Shown piece by piece: positions 1-8,318 of a stretch of DNA of 58,281 nucleotides. The translations under genes and the position numbers were made by a program. The notes under the pieces are model-generated. The model ran no database searches and was not told the DNA's origin. It was given only the letters and a program-made list of their open reading frames with translations. Positions within the stretch are counted from its first letter, which is position 1. Each line of letters begins with the position of its first letter. The stretch spans positions 1-58,281 of the forward strand of contig JAJDYG010000018.1 of assembly GCA_022822855.1 (NCBI GenBank), given 5' to 3'. This DNA is from Dehalococcoidia bacterium (GTDB lineage Bacteria > Chloroflexota > Dehalococcoidia > Bin125).

Positions 1-483
1 CTGCTGCGACCGGACCTGCTGATCGCCTTCGACGTCGATCCGGAGCTCTACGACGAGCAGTGCGGTTACGTGATCTCGGATCAGGGCAAACCGCCCGACT
101 TCGTCCTTGAGGTCGCCTCGCAGAGCACGGCGGAGCGCGACACGGTGCTGAAGCGGGTCGAGTACGCGCGGCTGGGGATTCCCGAGTACTGGCGCTTCGA
201 CCACACAGGCGAATGGCACGGCGCAAGACTGGCCGGCGACCGTCTGGTCGAGGGTCGCTACGAGCCGATCCCAATCGTGGAGCGGTCGGCGGACGTGCTG
301 GAGGGGCACAGCGAGGCCATCGGCCTGCGTCTGCGCTGGCGCGACGGCGAGCTGGACTGGATCGACCCGGCCACCGACCGACCGATCCCCAACTTCGACG
401 ATGAGCGCGAGGCGCGGCTGGCGGCCGAGGCCCGAGTCCGCGAGCTGGAGCAGGAACTGCGCCGCGTCCAGGGCTCAGAGTGA
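1..483 (+). CDS. Uma2 family putative PD-(D/E)XK nuclease, 5' end outside the window
   Basis: The frame is open from base 1, so the true start lies upstream and about 160 C-terminal residues are visible. The Uma2 fold core is clear: PDLLIAF near the edge, then FVLEVASQST, then LKRVEYARLGIPEYW. In this family the Asp of PD, the Glu of LEVAS and the later Lys are the expected nuclease site, and all three are present. The C-terminus (EAEARVRELEQEL) is a short coiled coil. It is a close paralogue of the complete gene at 16775-17497. No function is established for most Uma2 proteins; DNA cleavage is a family-level prediction only. Confidence 0.85.
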   Translation: MLRPDLLIAFDVDPELYDEQCGYVISDQGKPPDFVLEVASQSTAERDTVLKRVEYARLGIPEYWRFDHTGEWHGARLAGDRLVEGRYEPIPIVERSADVLEGHSEAIGLRLRWRDGELDWIDPATDRPIPNFDDEREARLAAEARVRELEQELRRVQGSE

Positions 484-631
484 GGCGCGTGGAGTCCTGA
501 GGGCGGTAGGTCCCCGGTCCTAATCGTTTCCGCTATATTCAGTGGAAGCGCTCGCCGGGAATGCTGCAACCGACGGCGCTGTACTCATTCTTCACATCCG
601 ATCATCTCGCAGCCTGAGAAACCAAAGGGGA

Positions 632-1153
632 ATGGCCAACGCGACAGCCCTGCGCAGTGTCAACGGGGCTGTGACAGACAGCGCAGTACCTGCCAACGCC
701 TTCCGTCACGTTCACGACGAGCTCAGTTACCGAACCGAGCACGGTCCGTCGTTCCGTGACATCACCGACGAGGTGCGCGAGATCGTACATCGTTCAGGTG
801 TCGGCTTCGGACAGGTCTCTGTCTTTTCACAGCACACGACCGCTGCCATCATCCTGCAGGAGCACGAACCACTGCTCCTCGACGACCTCCGTGATCGGCT
901 GATCGCGTGGGGTCCGCCCAATGTCTACTACCGACACAACGACTTCGAGATCCGCACTGTCAACATGCACGAGAACGAGCCCGAGAACGGGCACTCGCAT
1001 GTCCAGCACATGATGCTGGGCACATCCGAGACGATTCCCGTGCTCAGCGGCGATCTGCACATCGGCGAGTTCCAGTCGATCTTCCTGGTCGAACTGGACG
1101 AGTCGCGCGACCGCCGCGTCAGCGTGACGGTGCTGGGAGTCCTCGGCGAGTAG
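632..1153 (+). CDS. yjbQ: YjbQ/UPF0047 family protein (secondary thiamine-phosphate synthase type)
   Basis: 173 residues, against about 140 for the family. SQHTTAAI at residues 66-73 and HSHVQHMMLG at 121-130 followed by GEFQSIFLVELDESRDRR are the conserved histidine-rich and E-x-D-x-x-R segments. The ATG at 632 is chosen because residues upstream look non-coding; a purine-rich AAAGGGGA touches this ATG, so the in-frame GTG at 671 is a real alternative. Some members have weak thiamine-phosphate synthase activity but the physiological role is unclear. A TATATT box at 534-539 could be its promoter. It is followed by a strong hairpin terminator. Confidence 0.88.
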   Translation: MANATALRSVNGAVTDSAVPANAFRHVHDELSYRTEHGPSFRDITDEVREIVHRSGVGFGQVSVFSQHTTAAIILQEHEPLLLDDLRDRLIAWGPPNVYYRHNDFEIRTVNMHENEPENGHSHVQHMMLGTSETIPVLSGDLHIGEFQSIFLVELDESRDRRVSVTVLGVLGE

Positions 1154-1182
1154 ACCGGGCATCGAAACGGGTACCCAACCGG

Positions 1183-1212
1183 CGACCGCCCCGGCAGTGA
1201 CCGGGGCGGTCG
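1183..1212 (+). terminator. Perfect 12-bp GC-rich hairpin after yjbQ
   Basis: The arms CGACCGCCCCGG (1183-1194) and CCGGGGCGGTCG (1201-1212) pair perfectly around a 6-nt loop. It lies 30 bp after the yjbQ stop. The tail is only weakly T-rich (TTCGT), so a rho-independent terminator is likely but not textbook. It abuts the -10 box of midA. Confidence 0.6.
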
Positions 1213-1216
1213 TTCG

Positions 1217-1222
1217 TATACT
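1217..1222 (+). promoter_or_regulatory. Putative -10 box TATACT for leaderless midA transcript
   Basis: TATACT ends 6 nt before the midA ATG with no Shine-Dalgarno between, so transcription would begin at or near the start codon. No clear -35 is visible. The same arrangement recurs before 4034, 10118, 23520, 26707 and 34553. Confidence 0.55.
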
Positions 1223-1228
1223 CAGGCC

Positions 1229-2401
1229 ATGACCCAGAGCGGCCCAACCACTTTCGATCCGTTGGCCGTCGCCCAACACACGCCCGACACTCCTTTGGCG
1301 CCAATCCTGGCCGACCGCATCCAGCGCGACGGACCGATCAGCTTCGCCGACTGGATGGACTGCTGCCTCTACCACCCGCAGCACGGCTACTACCGTCGGG
1401 GCAAGCCGACGGTCGGCCGTGACGGCGACTTCCTGACGAGCCCCGAGGTGCATCCGCTCTTTGGCGCGGCCGTGGGACACGTCGCGAGTGAACTCTGGCG
1501 ACGGACAGGCAATCCGCAGCCGTTTCAGATCGCAGAGATCGGACCCGGCACGGGCGCCCTGGCGGAGTCGATCCTCCGACATCTCCACGCGACGGCTCCG
1601 GAGTTGGCTGCTGCGACTCGTTACCGACTGGTCGAGCCGGACGCCGCGGCCGCTGAACAGCAGCGGCAGCGCCTGTTACAGGTTCACAGCGACCGTCTGG
1701 TCGACCACGTTCTCAGCATCGACCAGCTCTCCGGCGATCATCACCTCGTGGTCGCAAACGAGCTGCTTGATGCGCTGCCGGTGCATCGCCTGTCATTCAG
1801 CGGCGGCCGTTGGACCGAGCTGTTTGCCGACTATTCGCCGACGCTCGGCTTCCACGAGATCTCGGCAGGGGTGAGTCGTGAGGCGCTGCTCGAACCGCTC
1901 GCCGGAATCACACCCGCCGATGGTCAGGTCGTTGAGGTGGCCCCGGATCGCGCTTCGGTCGTCACCAGGTTGGCCAATGCCGTCGCGGATGGCGGGCTGC
2001 TGTTGCTCTTCGACTACGGCTACCCGCGAGACCGTCTCTATGCCTCGTGGCGGCGCGACGGCACGCTCATGACGTTCCGCAACCACGTCCCCGGAGACGA
2101 TCCGTACGCTCACCCGGGCGAGCAGGACATCACGGCGCACATCGACATCGACCAGGTCGGCGAGGCTGCGCGAGCGGCGGGGCTCACCGCGATGCCGGCG
2201 CTCAATCAAGCCGAATGGCTGCACAACCTCGGGGCGGCTGTGTTGCCCGCCGTCGCCGATGCGCAAATGGACACCAGCCGTTACCTCGCTGCTCGACGAG
2301 CCGTGGAGACGCTGACGGAGCCGGCCGGACTCGGAAGAATCGCCGTGATGGGCTTCAGCCGAGGCCGGATCACTCCGCTGCCGGGCTGGACCGCCTCATG
2401 A
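1229..2401 (+). CDS. midA: MidA/NDUFAF7-type SAM-dependent methyltransferase (COG1565)
   Basis: 390 residues. GRDGDFLTSPEVHPLFG (about residues 63-79), the SAM loop EIGPGTGAL (103-111), NELLDALPVHR (177-187) and FDYGYP are the signature blocks of the DUF185 family. The mitochondrial homologue methylates an arginine of a complex I subunit; whether the bacterial protein does the same is inferred. The stop overlaps the next start (ATGA), so it is translationally coupled to the peroxiredoxin. A TATACT box sits 6 nt before the ATG, indicating a leaderless message. Confidence 0.9.
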   Translation: MTQSGPTTFDPLAVAQHTPDTPLAPILADRIQRDGPISFADWMDCCLYHPQHGYYRRGKPTVGRDGDFLTSPEVHPLFGAAVGHVASELWRRTGNPQPFQIAEIGPGTGALAESILRHLHATAPELAAATRYRLVEPDAAAAEQQRQRLLQVHSDRLVDHVLSIDQLSGDHHLVVANELLDALPVHRLSFSGGRWTELFADYSPTLGFHEISAGVSREALLEPLAGITPADGQVVEVAPDRASVVTRLANAVADGGLLLLFDYGYPRDRLYASWRRDGTLMTFRNHVPGDDPYAHPGEQDITAHIDIDQVGEAARAAGLTAMPALNQAEWLHNLGAAVLPAVADAQMDTSRYLAARRAVETLTEPAGLGRIAVMGFSRGRITPLPGWTAS

Positions 2402-2829
2402 TCGATATCGGCGATCAGTTGCCCGACACCGAACTGGGTCTGCGCGATCATCTCTCTGATGGTCCACTGCTGATCCTCTTCTACACCGAGGCCAACACTC
2501 CCCTGTGCACACAGCAGTTATGCGCCTTCCGTGACGACGAGGAGATGCTCAACGAGCTCGGCGCGGGGGTGGTTGCCATTTCCTCCGACCCGCCCTGGGA
2601 GCTGGAGCAGTTCAAGGACGAACAACGTCTCCCGTTCCCCCTGCTCTCGGATCCGGCGCTCGAGGCGGCGGCGGCGTTCGGCGTGGTCGCCGAGTCGGCC
2701 AAACGCGCTCAACGCGCCGCCTTCGTCGCTGATTCGGATGGCGTCATCCAGCTCGCGATCCCGTTCTACCAGCCGAACAACCTCGACCATTACCAGGACA
2801 TCTTCGCGGCGCTTGGGCTGGACATCTGA
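2398..2829 (+). CDS. bcp: Bcp/PrxQ-type peroxiredoxin
   Basis: 143 residues, thioredoxin fold. TPLCTQQLCAFRD contains the peroxidatic Cys37 and a second Cys42 with the C-x4-C spacing of atypical 2-Cys Bcp enzymes, which reduce hydroperoxides with thioredoxin as donor; a thioredoxin gene lies at 30795. The ATG at 2398 is fixed by its ATGA overlap with midA, although the frame is open further upstream. The stop overlaps the next ATG (TGATG). Confidence 0.88.
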   Translation: MIDIGDQLPDTELGLRDHLSDGPLLILFYTEANTPLCTQQLCAFRDDEEMLNELGAGVVAISSDPPWELEQFKDEQRLPFPLLSDPALEAAAAFGVVAESAKRAQRAAFVADSDGVIQLAIPFYQPNNLDHYQDIFAALGLDI

Positions 2830-3995
2830 TGTTCGATCACTTCGATACCGACGCCGACGCCATTCTGGAAGAGCAGATCAGGATCTGCGAGATCCCAGCT
2901 CCCACCGGCCAGGAGTCGGCCAGAGCGGCGTATGTCGCCGAGGCATTGGTCTCGCTTGGCCTCGATGTTCATCAGGACCAGGTCGGCAACGTGATCGCCG
3001 AGCACGAACTGGGCACCGGCCATCCGATCGTGCTGAGCGCCCACCTCGACACGGTGTTTGGACCCGAGCAATCCGTCCGCGTCGCGCGACCCGGCGAAGA
3101 CAATCCCTATCGCGAGGGCGAGCCCGTGCCGGCCGACGAATACCACGCTCCGGGTATCTCCGACGCCGCCGCCGGTCTGGTGGCGATGCTCTCGATCGCG
3201 CGAACGCTGCAGCGGACGCCCCAGGGCTCACATGTGATCTACGTGGCCACGGTCGGTGAGGAAGGTCGCGGAGATCTGCGCGGCGCGCGCCACTTTTTCG
3301 AGTCCGATTTAGGGCGCTCCGCGCGCGCCTTCATCACGATCGATCACTCCGATCCCGCTGCGATCGTCAACAGCGGCATCGGTTCTCGGCGTTACAACGT
3401 GCAGTACCGCAGCGGCGGCGGACATAGCTGGGCTCACTTCGGTCGATACAACCCCGCCTTCGCGCTGGCCGCCGCTGCCGACCGACTGGCGGACATCCGC
3501 GTGCCGCGCAGCCCGCGCACCTCCTACAACGTTGGCGTCGTGCAAGGCGGCGAGACCGTCAATGCGATCCCTGAGCTGGCCCAGATGGACATCGACCTGC
3601 GCAGCGAATCGCCGGGACAGCTCGACAGCCTCGACGAGGACGTGCGAGAGATCATCGAGCGCGGCCACAAGCGAGAGTTGGGCCGGCGCAGCGGGGGCGC
3701 ACTGGACCCGATCGTCACCAGGATCGGCGAACGCCCCGGCGGCGTCACCCCGGCCGACTCGCCGCTGGTCCTGGCCGGCCGTCGCGCCCTGGAGGCCGAG
3801 GAGCTGGAGCCGCGGTTGATCGCCGCCTCCACCGATGCCAATGCGGCAATCGCCGCCGGTGTACCCGCCGTCGCGATGAGCTGGGGCGGTCGATCGGACA
3901 ATCAGCACAGCGTCCGCGAGTGGTTCGACCCGACGGACCGCAGCCGCTCTCTGCGTGTGATCACGCGTATGCTGCTCGACCTCGCGCAGACCTGA
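2829..3995 (+). CDS. M20 family metallopeptidase
   Basis: 388 residues. Zinc site blocks in order: SAHLDTV (His72, Asp74), GISDAAAG (Asp112), GEEGRGDLRG (catalytic Glu144 and ligand Glu145) and a late SDNQHSVREWFD histidine. The central part with GGGHSWAHFG matches the lid/dimerisation domain. This is the peptidase T/carboxypeptidase-like branch; it probably hydrolyses small peptides or N-acyl amino acids in the cytoplasm, since no signal peptide is seen. It is coupled to the peroxiredoxin by TGATG. Confidence 0.87.
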   Translation: MFDHFDTDADAILEEQIRICEIPAPTGQESARAAYVAEALVSLGLDVHQDQVGNVIAEHELGTGHPIVLSAHLDTVFGPEQSVRVARPGEDNPYREGEPVPADEYHAPGISDAAAGLVAMLSIARTLQRTPQGSHVIYVATVGEEGRGDLRGARHFFESDLGRSARAFITIDHSDPAAIVNSGIGSRRYNVQYRSGGGHSWAHFGRYNPAFALAAAADRLADIRVPRSPRTSYNVGVVQGGETVNAIPELAQMDIDLRSESPGQLDSLDEDVREIIERGHKRELGRRSGGALDPIVTRIGERPGGVTPADSPLVLAGRRALEAEELEPRLIAASTDANAAIAAGVPAVAMSWGGRSDNQHSVREWFDPTDRSRSLRVITRMLLDLAQT

Positions 3996-4021
3996 CGTGA
4001 TTGGGCCTGCCCAGGCGTGAC

Positions 4022-4027
4022 TAGACT
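4022..4027 (+). promoter_or_regulatory. Putative -10 box TAGACT for leaderless scaffold transcript
   Basis: TAGACT ends 6 nt before the ATG at 4034. A weak TTGGGC lies 15 bp upstream. No Shine-Dalgarno is present. Confidence 0.5.
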
Positions 4028-4033
4028 GAACCC

Positions 4034-4438
4034 ATGTCGACCGAAGACCTGCGCGCCTACAGCGAGATCGTGATCGATCACTTCCAGCATCCGCGCAACG
4101 CCGGTCTGCTCGAGGACGCCAACGCGGTCGGTGAGGACCGCAATCCGGTCTGCGGCGACCACATGAAGCTGATGCTGCGGATCGAGAACGACGCCATCGC
4201 CGAAGCCCGTTTCCAGACCCGAGGCTGCCCGGCCGCAATCGCGACCAGCAGCATGGCGACGGTGGTGCTCACCGACATGAAGGTGGACGAGGCGGCCGGA
4301 CTCAAGCGGCAGGACTTCGTCGACGCCGTCGGAGGGCTGCCCAAGGCCAAGATTCACTGCTCGGTGCTCGCCGCGGCGGCGCTCAAGAAGGCGTTGGCGG
4401 ATTACCGCGAGCACGCTTCCTCGGACCTCTCCGCGTGA
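4034..4438 (+). CDS. IscU/NifU N-terminal type Fe-S cluster scaffold
   Basis: 134 residues. The three cluster-binding cysteines are in the expected contexts: NPVCGD (Cys40, Asp42), RGCPAAIA (Cys65) and KIHCSVLA (Cys109). It would assemble Fe-S clusters for clients such as the radical SAM enzymes of this window (hpnH and the SPL-type protein). No cysteine desulfurase is adjacent. Its stop overlaps the GTG of the next gene (GTGA), and it has its own putative leaderless promoter. Confidence 0.9.
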   Translation: MSTEDLRAYSEIVIDHFQHPRNAGLLEDANAVGEDRNPVCGDHMKLMLRIENDAIAEARFQTRGCPAAIATSSMATVVLTDMKVDEAAGLKRQDFVDAVGGLPKAKIHCSVLAAAALKKALADYREHASSDLSA

Positions 4439-5085
4439 GCGAGCGCCGGCTGCCGCTGCACCATACGGTGCTTGACCTGCAGAGCCCGGGCGAGAACACT
4501 CTCAACGACTGGTTCGCGATCGGCGACTCCGTCTCCACGATCCGTATCTGTCTTGAAGACCCGCAACAGAACGCCCTGGCTGCGGCGTTGATCGTGCTGG
4601 ACGCGTATCTCACCCTCTCGGACGGCGATACGGCGCGCGTAGACGAACGCCTGCTCGCCGATGGCGGCGTCGATGTCGACGGTCGGGACGGCGCGGTCTC
4701 AGCCGAACAGCTCTGCGTCCCGCGCCTGCCCAGGGGCGCACAGACGGCGATGGCGGCGGCCAAGGCGGATCCATCTGTCAGCGCCGCCGCGCGGCTCTCC
4801 CAGAACGGAGACGCCGCGGTCATGCTGGTCGGGATTGCGCCGCATCCGATTCGCGCCCGCCAGATCGAATCGGTCGTCCGGGGCCGCGCGCTCAATGATC
4901 GGATCATCGATCTCGCCGCTCAGACCGCCCGTTCCGAGGCCCAGCCCTACGGTGTCGGCGACCTGACCGATTCCACTGCTGTCGACCACGTGGAAGACGC
5001 CGTCCGACGCCTCCTCCGCAGGCTCCGCGACCGTTTCGACGATGCCCAACCCAATGATCGCCGCCATCCTCCTCGCCGCCGGTGA
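4435..5085 (+). CDS. Stand-alone C-terminal half of a molybdenum-hydroxylase FAD-subunit-like protein
   Basis: 216 residues. The order of elements matches the second half of xanthine/CO dehydrogenase medium subunits: ALIVLDAYLTL, then AARLSQNGDAAVMLVGIAPH, PIRARQIESVVRGR and a final helical stretch (AVRRLLRRLRDRF), the CO_deh_flav_C-like region. The N-terminal PCMH FAD-binding domain with its glycine-rich loop is absent and does not lie just upstream, where the scaffold gene sits. It overlaps the MocA-like gene by 44 bp, so a link to molybdenum-cofactor enzymes is plausible. Assignment rests on pattern similarity only. It may be a relic or a partner protein. Confidence 0.6.
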   Translation: MSERRLPLHHTVLDLQSPGENTLNDWFAIGDSVSTIRICLEDPQQNALAAALIVLDAYLTLSDGDTARVDERLLADGGVDVDGRDGAVSAEQLCVPRLPRGAQTAMAAAKADPSVSAAARLSQNGDAAVMLVGIAPHPIRARQIESVVRGRALNDRIIDLAAQTARSEAQPYGVGDLTDSTAVDHVEDAVRRLLRRLRDRFDDAQPNDRRHPPRRR

Positions 5086-5644
5086 ATCGACCCGAATGGG
5101 TCGGCCGAAACAGCTGCTCGACTGGCAGGGTCAACCGCTCGTCGCCGCTCAGACCGCGACCCTGCTCGCTGCCGGCTGCCGTCCGGTCGTCGTGGTGCTG
5201 GGCGCGCACGCCGGCCGGGTCCGACCAACTCTCCCGGCTCGCGCCGCTGTCCAGGTCGCGACCAACCGCAACTGGCGATCAGGCCGCGCCTCTTCAATCC
5301 GGACCGGCGCTCGCGCCGTCCCGCCCGGCGTTGATGCGGCGGTGGTCGTCTCGGTGGACCAACCGACAGAGGCTTCGGTGATCGAAGCGCTTCAGTCAGA
5401 GCTGGCGGCAGATCCCGAGGCGCTGATCGCCGTCCCCCGGCACGACGGACGCAACGGTCATCCGCCGATCTTCCGCTCCGATTTGCTGACCGAACTGCAG
5501 AATGTGACAGAACGCCTGGAAGGTCTGCGGCAGCTCAGACGCCGCCATGCGGATCGCACTATCTTCGTGGAGATGGACAACCCGATCGTGACGCTCAACC
5601 TCAACACTCCCGACGCATACCAGCGCGCGCTAGAACTCCTCTAA
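5042..5644 (+). CDS. MobA-like NTP transferase, MocA (molybdopterin cytidylyltransferase) type
   Basis: 200 residues. LLAAGESTRMGRPKQLL at residues 10-26 is the nucleotide-binding signature of the MobA/MocA/IspD superfamily, and VVVSVDQPT is the metal/nucleotide Asp block. MocA charges molybdopterin with CMP for xanthine-dehydrogenase-type enzymes, which fits the overlapping upstream gene. The ATG at 5042 lies inside that gene; an in-frame ATG at 5054 is possible. Confidence 0.8.
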   Translation: MPNPMIAAILLAAGESTRMGRPKQLLDWQGQPLVAAQTATLLAAGCRPVVVVLGAHAGRVRPTLPARAAVQVATNRNWRSGRASSIRTGARAVPPGVDAAVVVSVDQPTEASVIEALQSELAADPEALIAVPRHDGRNGHPPIFRSDLLTELQNVTERLEGLRQLRRRHADRTIFVEMDNPIVTLNLNTPDAYQRALELL

Positions 5645-5697
5645 ACTGCAACAGGTGCAAGAATCTCGCGCAGCTTCGGCGGCGCGCTGGTGGGTCT

Positions 5698-5723
5698 AGA
5701 CTCCCGCCTTGGCGGGAATGACG
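5698..5723 (+). repeat. Short palindromic intergenic repeat (CCCGCC..GGCGGG type)
   Basis: CTCCCGCCTTGGCGGGAATG forms a 6-bp hairpin with a 2-nt loop in the gap before hpnH. It is one of several short palindromes confined to gaps in this window and may be a REP-type element or act as a weak terminator for the mocA-like gene. Confidence 0.5.
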
Positions 5724-5771
5724 AGACGTTCACCAGGGAACCGGACTCCCACCAGATAGGGTGGACGACTG

Positions 5772-6779
5772 ATGGCCACACCACTGAGACAAACCATTCA
5801 AGTCGGCAAATATGTCGTCGGCCAGCGTCTGCGCCGGACCGAGCGTTACCCGCTCGTGCTGATGCTGGAGCCGCTGCTGCAATGCAACCTCGAGTGCGCC
5901 GGCTGCGGCAAGATCCAGCACCCCAACGACATCCTCCGCCGTCGCCTGACGCCCCAGCAATGCTGGGACGCGGTCGAGGAGTGCGGCGCGCCGGTGGTCG
6001 CGATTGCCGGCGGCGAGCCGCTGATCCACAAGGACATCGTCGAGATCGCCAACGGCTACACCGAGCGCAAGAAGTTCGTCTACCTCTGCACCAATGCGAT
6101 CCTGCTGGAGCGCAAGCTGCAGGACTTCGAGCCCAACCCGTACCTGACCTTCTCCGTCCACGTCGACGGCTATGAACAGGACCACGACGATTCGGTCTGC
6201 CGAGACGGCATCTGGGACGTCGCGATCCGAGCGATCGAGGCGGCCAAACAGCGCGGCTTCCGCGTGACCACCAACAGTACTTTTTTTCTCGGCGCCAAGC
6301 CCGACCGCATCAGGATGATGTTCGACAAGCTTATGGAGATCGGCGTCGACGGCCTGATGATCTCGCCCGGCTACCCCTATGAGAAGGCGCCGGACCAAGA
6401 ACACTTCCTCGCGCGCAACCAGACCAAGGAACTGTTCCGCGACATCCTCAACGACCCGCCCAGGCACTGGAACTTCAACCACTCGCAACTCTTCCTCGAT
6501 TTCCTCAAGGGCGAGATCGAGTACGACTGCACGCCGTGGGGCAACCCCACCTACACCGTCTTCGGCTGGCAGCGGCCCTGCTACCTGATGGACGAGGGCT
6601 ACGCCGAAAGCTGGCGGGAACTGATCGAAGAGACCGAGTGGGAGAACTACGGCGTCGCGTCGGGTAATCCCAAGTGCGTCGACTGCATGGTCCACTCGGG
6701 CTACGAAGCCTCCGCCGTGATCGACGCCACCACCAACCTCAAGGCCGGTCTCCGCAGCTTCGTCGGCTCAATCCGCTAA
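5772..6779 (+). CDS. hpnH: HpnH, adenosyl-hopene transferase (radical SAM)
   Basis: 335 residues, the family length. The radical SAM motif is CNLECAGC (Cys38, Cys42, Cys45), followed by GKIQHP typical of HpnH, then AGGEPLIH and a C-terminal CVDCMVHSGYE cysteine cluster. HpnH adds the 5'-deoxyadenosyl group to diploptene to make adenosylhopane, the first step of extended (C35) hopanoid synthesis. The next enzyme, HpnG, is encoded at 10118. No squalene-hopene cyclase is in the window. An AGGGTGG lies upstream of the ATG. Confidence 0.95.
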   Translation: MATPLRQTIQVGKYVVGQRLRRTERYPLVLMLEPLLQCNLECAGCGKIQHPNDILRRRLTPQQCWDAVEECGAPVVAIAGGEPLIHKDIVEIANGYTERKKFVYLCTNAILLERKLQDFEPNPYLTFSVHVDGYEQDHDDSVCRDGIWDVAIRAIEAAKQRGFRVTTNSTFFLGAKPDRIRMMFDKLMEIGVDGLMISPGYPYEKAPDQEHFLARNQTKELFRDILNDPPRHWNFNHSQLFLDFLKGEIEYDCTPWGNPTYTVFGWQRPCYLMDEGYAESWRELIEETEWENYGVASGNPKCVDCMVHSGYEASAVIDATTNLKAGLRSFVGSIR

Positions 6780-6905
6780 CCAACCTGCTCCGGCCCGTCC
6801 ACGAACCTGCCCCGGCAGGGGTCGAGTATCGCCGTCTTCTGCCAGAATTCCGATCAACAGCGGCCTCTGCCGCACTGGCGCATCGTCGTGCAAGGAGATC
6901 TCACG

Positions 6906-8318
6906 GTGTCGAGACAAGAACCAGGCCCCGAGCCGACCATCGAGAGCCAACCGCCCGCAGAGCTCGCTCCAGCGATCCCGCTCGAGGAGGTCGGACGGAT
7001 CGCAGAGCGAGTCAAGGAACTGATCGCCGCCGGCGACGAGGCCGCCGCCTGGCAGCGGCTGCGTCAGCTGCATCCTGCCGACGTCGGCCTGATCCTCGCC
7101 GGTCTGCCTCGTACCAGCACCGAAGCGCTGCTGGAGATTATGTCGCCCCAGACCGTCACCTGGGTGCTCCATCACATGAACCCGGTCGAGGCCAGCCGAC
7201 TTGGCGCGCGACTGAGTATCCAGACCCTCTCCTTCGTCCTCGACCAGGTCAATCCTCGCCACGCGCTCACCGCTCTCCAGAAACTCCCCCTCCGTCGAGC
7301 GCAGCAAGTTGCCGAGCAGTTGGACCAACCGATCGTCGAGAGCGAGTTGCTCCGGCAGGATCCCAACACTGCCGGCGCGCTGATGACGGACCGCTTTGTC
7401 GCCGTTGACGCCGACGCCGGTGTCGCCGATTTGCGCAGGGCGCTGGAGGCGCTAGAGGAAGACCGCGATCTCCTGACTTACCTCTACGTCCGCAATGCTG
7501 AGGGCATACCGGAGGGGCAGATCTCAATGGTCGACCTGGCGTTGGCTCCCGCCGATGCCAGCGCAACAGCGATCGCGGCTCCGCTCACCGCGGTCGTGTC
7601 CGTCGACACCCCGGCCCAGGAGTGCGCCCGGCTGCGGCGTCACTACAACCTGACCCAGCTTCCCGTGATCGAAGGCAATCAACTCATCGGCGTGATTCTG
7701 CCTGACGCGCTCTTGGGCGTCACCGTCGAAGAAGACACCCGCCAGATGCTCCAGGTGGCGAACGTTCCCGGAGAGCGGGCCGACGGACCGATGGTCGCCT
7801 CGATCCGCACGCGGCTGCCCTGGCTGACGATCAATCTGGCTACCACGTTCCTCGCCGCCGCCACAATCTCCCTCTTCGAATCCACGCTGGCTCAACTCGT
7901 CGTCCTCGCCGCGTTCCTGCCCGTCGTCGCCGGACAGGGCGGCATCGGCGGTACGCAGACGCTCACCCTGATCGTTCGCGCCATCGCGCTCGGCGAACTC
8001 GTCGGTATGCAGGCGAAGCGGCTGCTGGTCCGCGAGGGCATCCTCGGCCTCATTCACGGTATCTGGCTCGGCCTGTTGGTCGCTGCGATCGCGGTGATCT
8101 GGCAAGGCAATTACGGACTCGCGCTGGTGCTCGGCTTTGCGATGCTCGGCAACATGATCATCGCGGGTACCGTCGGTGCCGGCGTGCCGCTGCTGATGCG
8201 ACGCGTCGGCATCGACCCCGCCGTCGCCTCGGCCGTGGTCGTTACCACCTTCACCGACGTGTTCGGCTTCCTGCTCTTCCTCGGCATCGCCCAGGCCGCG
8301 ATCAGCCTGCTCGTCTAG
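6906..8318 (+). CDS. mgtE: MgtE-type magnesium transporter
   Basis: 470 residues from the GTG at 6906, chosen because AAGGAG (6892-6897) is ideally placed. Parts in order: cytoplasmic helical N domain (about 30-140), paired CBS domains (about 140-260) and a C-terminal membrane domain of about five helices beginning near LPWLTINLATTFLAA. The pore loop reads GQGGIGGTQTLTL followed by ALGEL, a variant of the usual GGNAGTQ-type motif. In known MgtE the N and CBS domains sense Mg2+ and gate the channel. Its TAG stop shares the tetranucleotide CTAG with the convergent VOC gene. Confidence 0.92.
   Translation: MSRQEPGPEPTIESQPPAELAPAIPLEEVGRIAERVKELIAAGDEAAAWQRLRQLHPADVGLILAGLPRTSTEALLEIMSPQTVTWVLHHMNPVEASRLGARLSIQTLSFVLDQVNPRHALTALQKLPLRRAQQVAEQLDQPIVESELLRQDPNTAGALMTDRFVAVDADAGVADLRRALEALEEDRDLLTYLYVRNAEGIPEGQISMVDLALAPADASATAIAAPLTAVVSVDTPAQECARLRRHYNLTQLPVIEGNQLIGVILPDALLGVTVEEDTRQMLQVANVPGERADGPMVASIRTRLPWLTINLATTFLAAATISLFESTLAQLVVLAAFLPVVAGQGGIGGTQTLTLIVRAIALGELVGMQAKRLLVREGILGLIHGIWLGLLVAAIAVIWQGNYGLALVLGFAMLGNMIIAGTVGAGVPLLMRRVGIDPAVASAVVVTTFTDVFGFLLFLGIAQAAISLLV

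Noticed and set aside
534..632. GTG at 542 as the yjbQ start
   Set aside because: It is only 2 nt from the TATATT box and adds 30 residues without similarity to the family; the ATG at 632 or GTG at 671 fits better.
6806..6819. Terminator after hpnH (CCTGCC/GGCAGG)
   Set aside because: Six-base stem with a 2-nt loop and no T-tract; too weak.
8315..8318. Shared CTAG stop of mgtE and the VOC gene as a special signal (also 27543-27546)
   Set aside because: CTAG is palindromic, so two convergent TAG stops overlap naturally in compact genomes.
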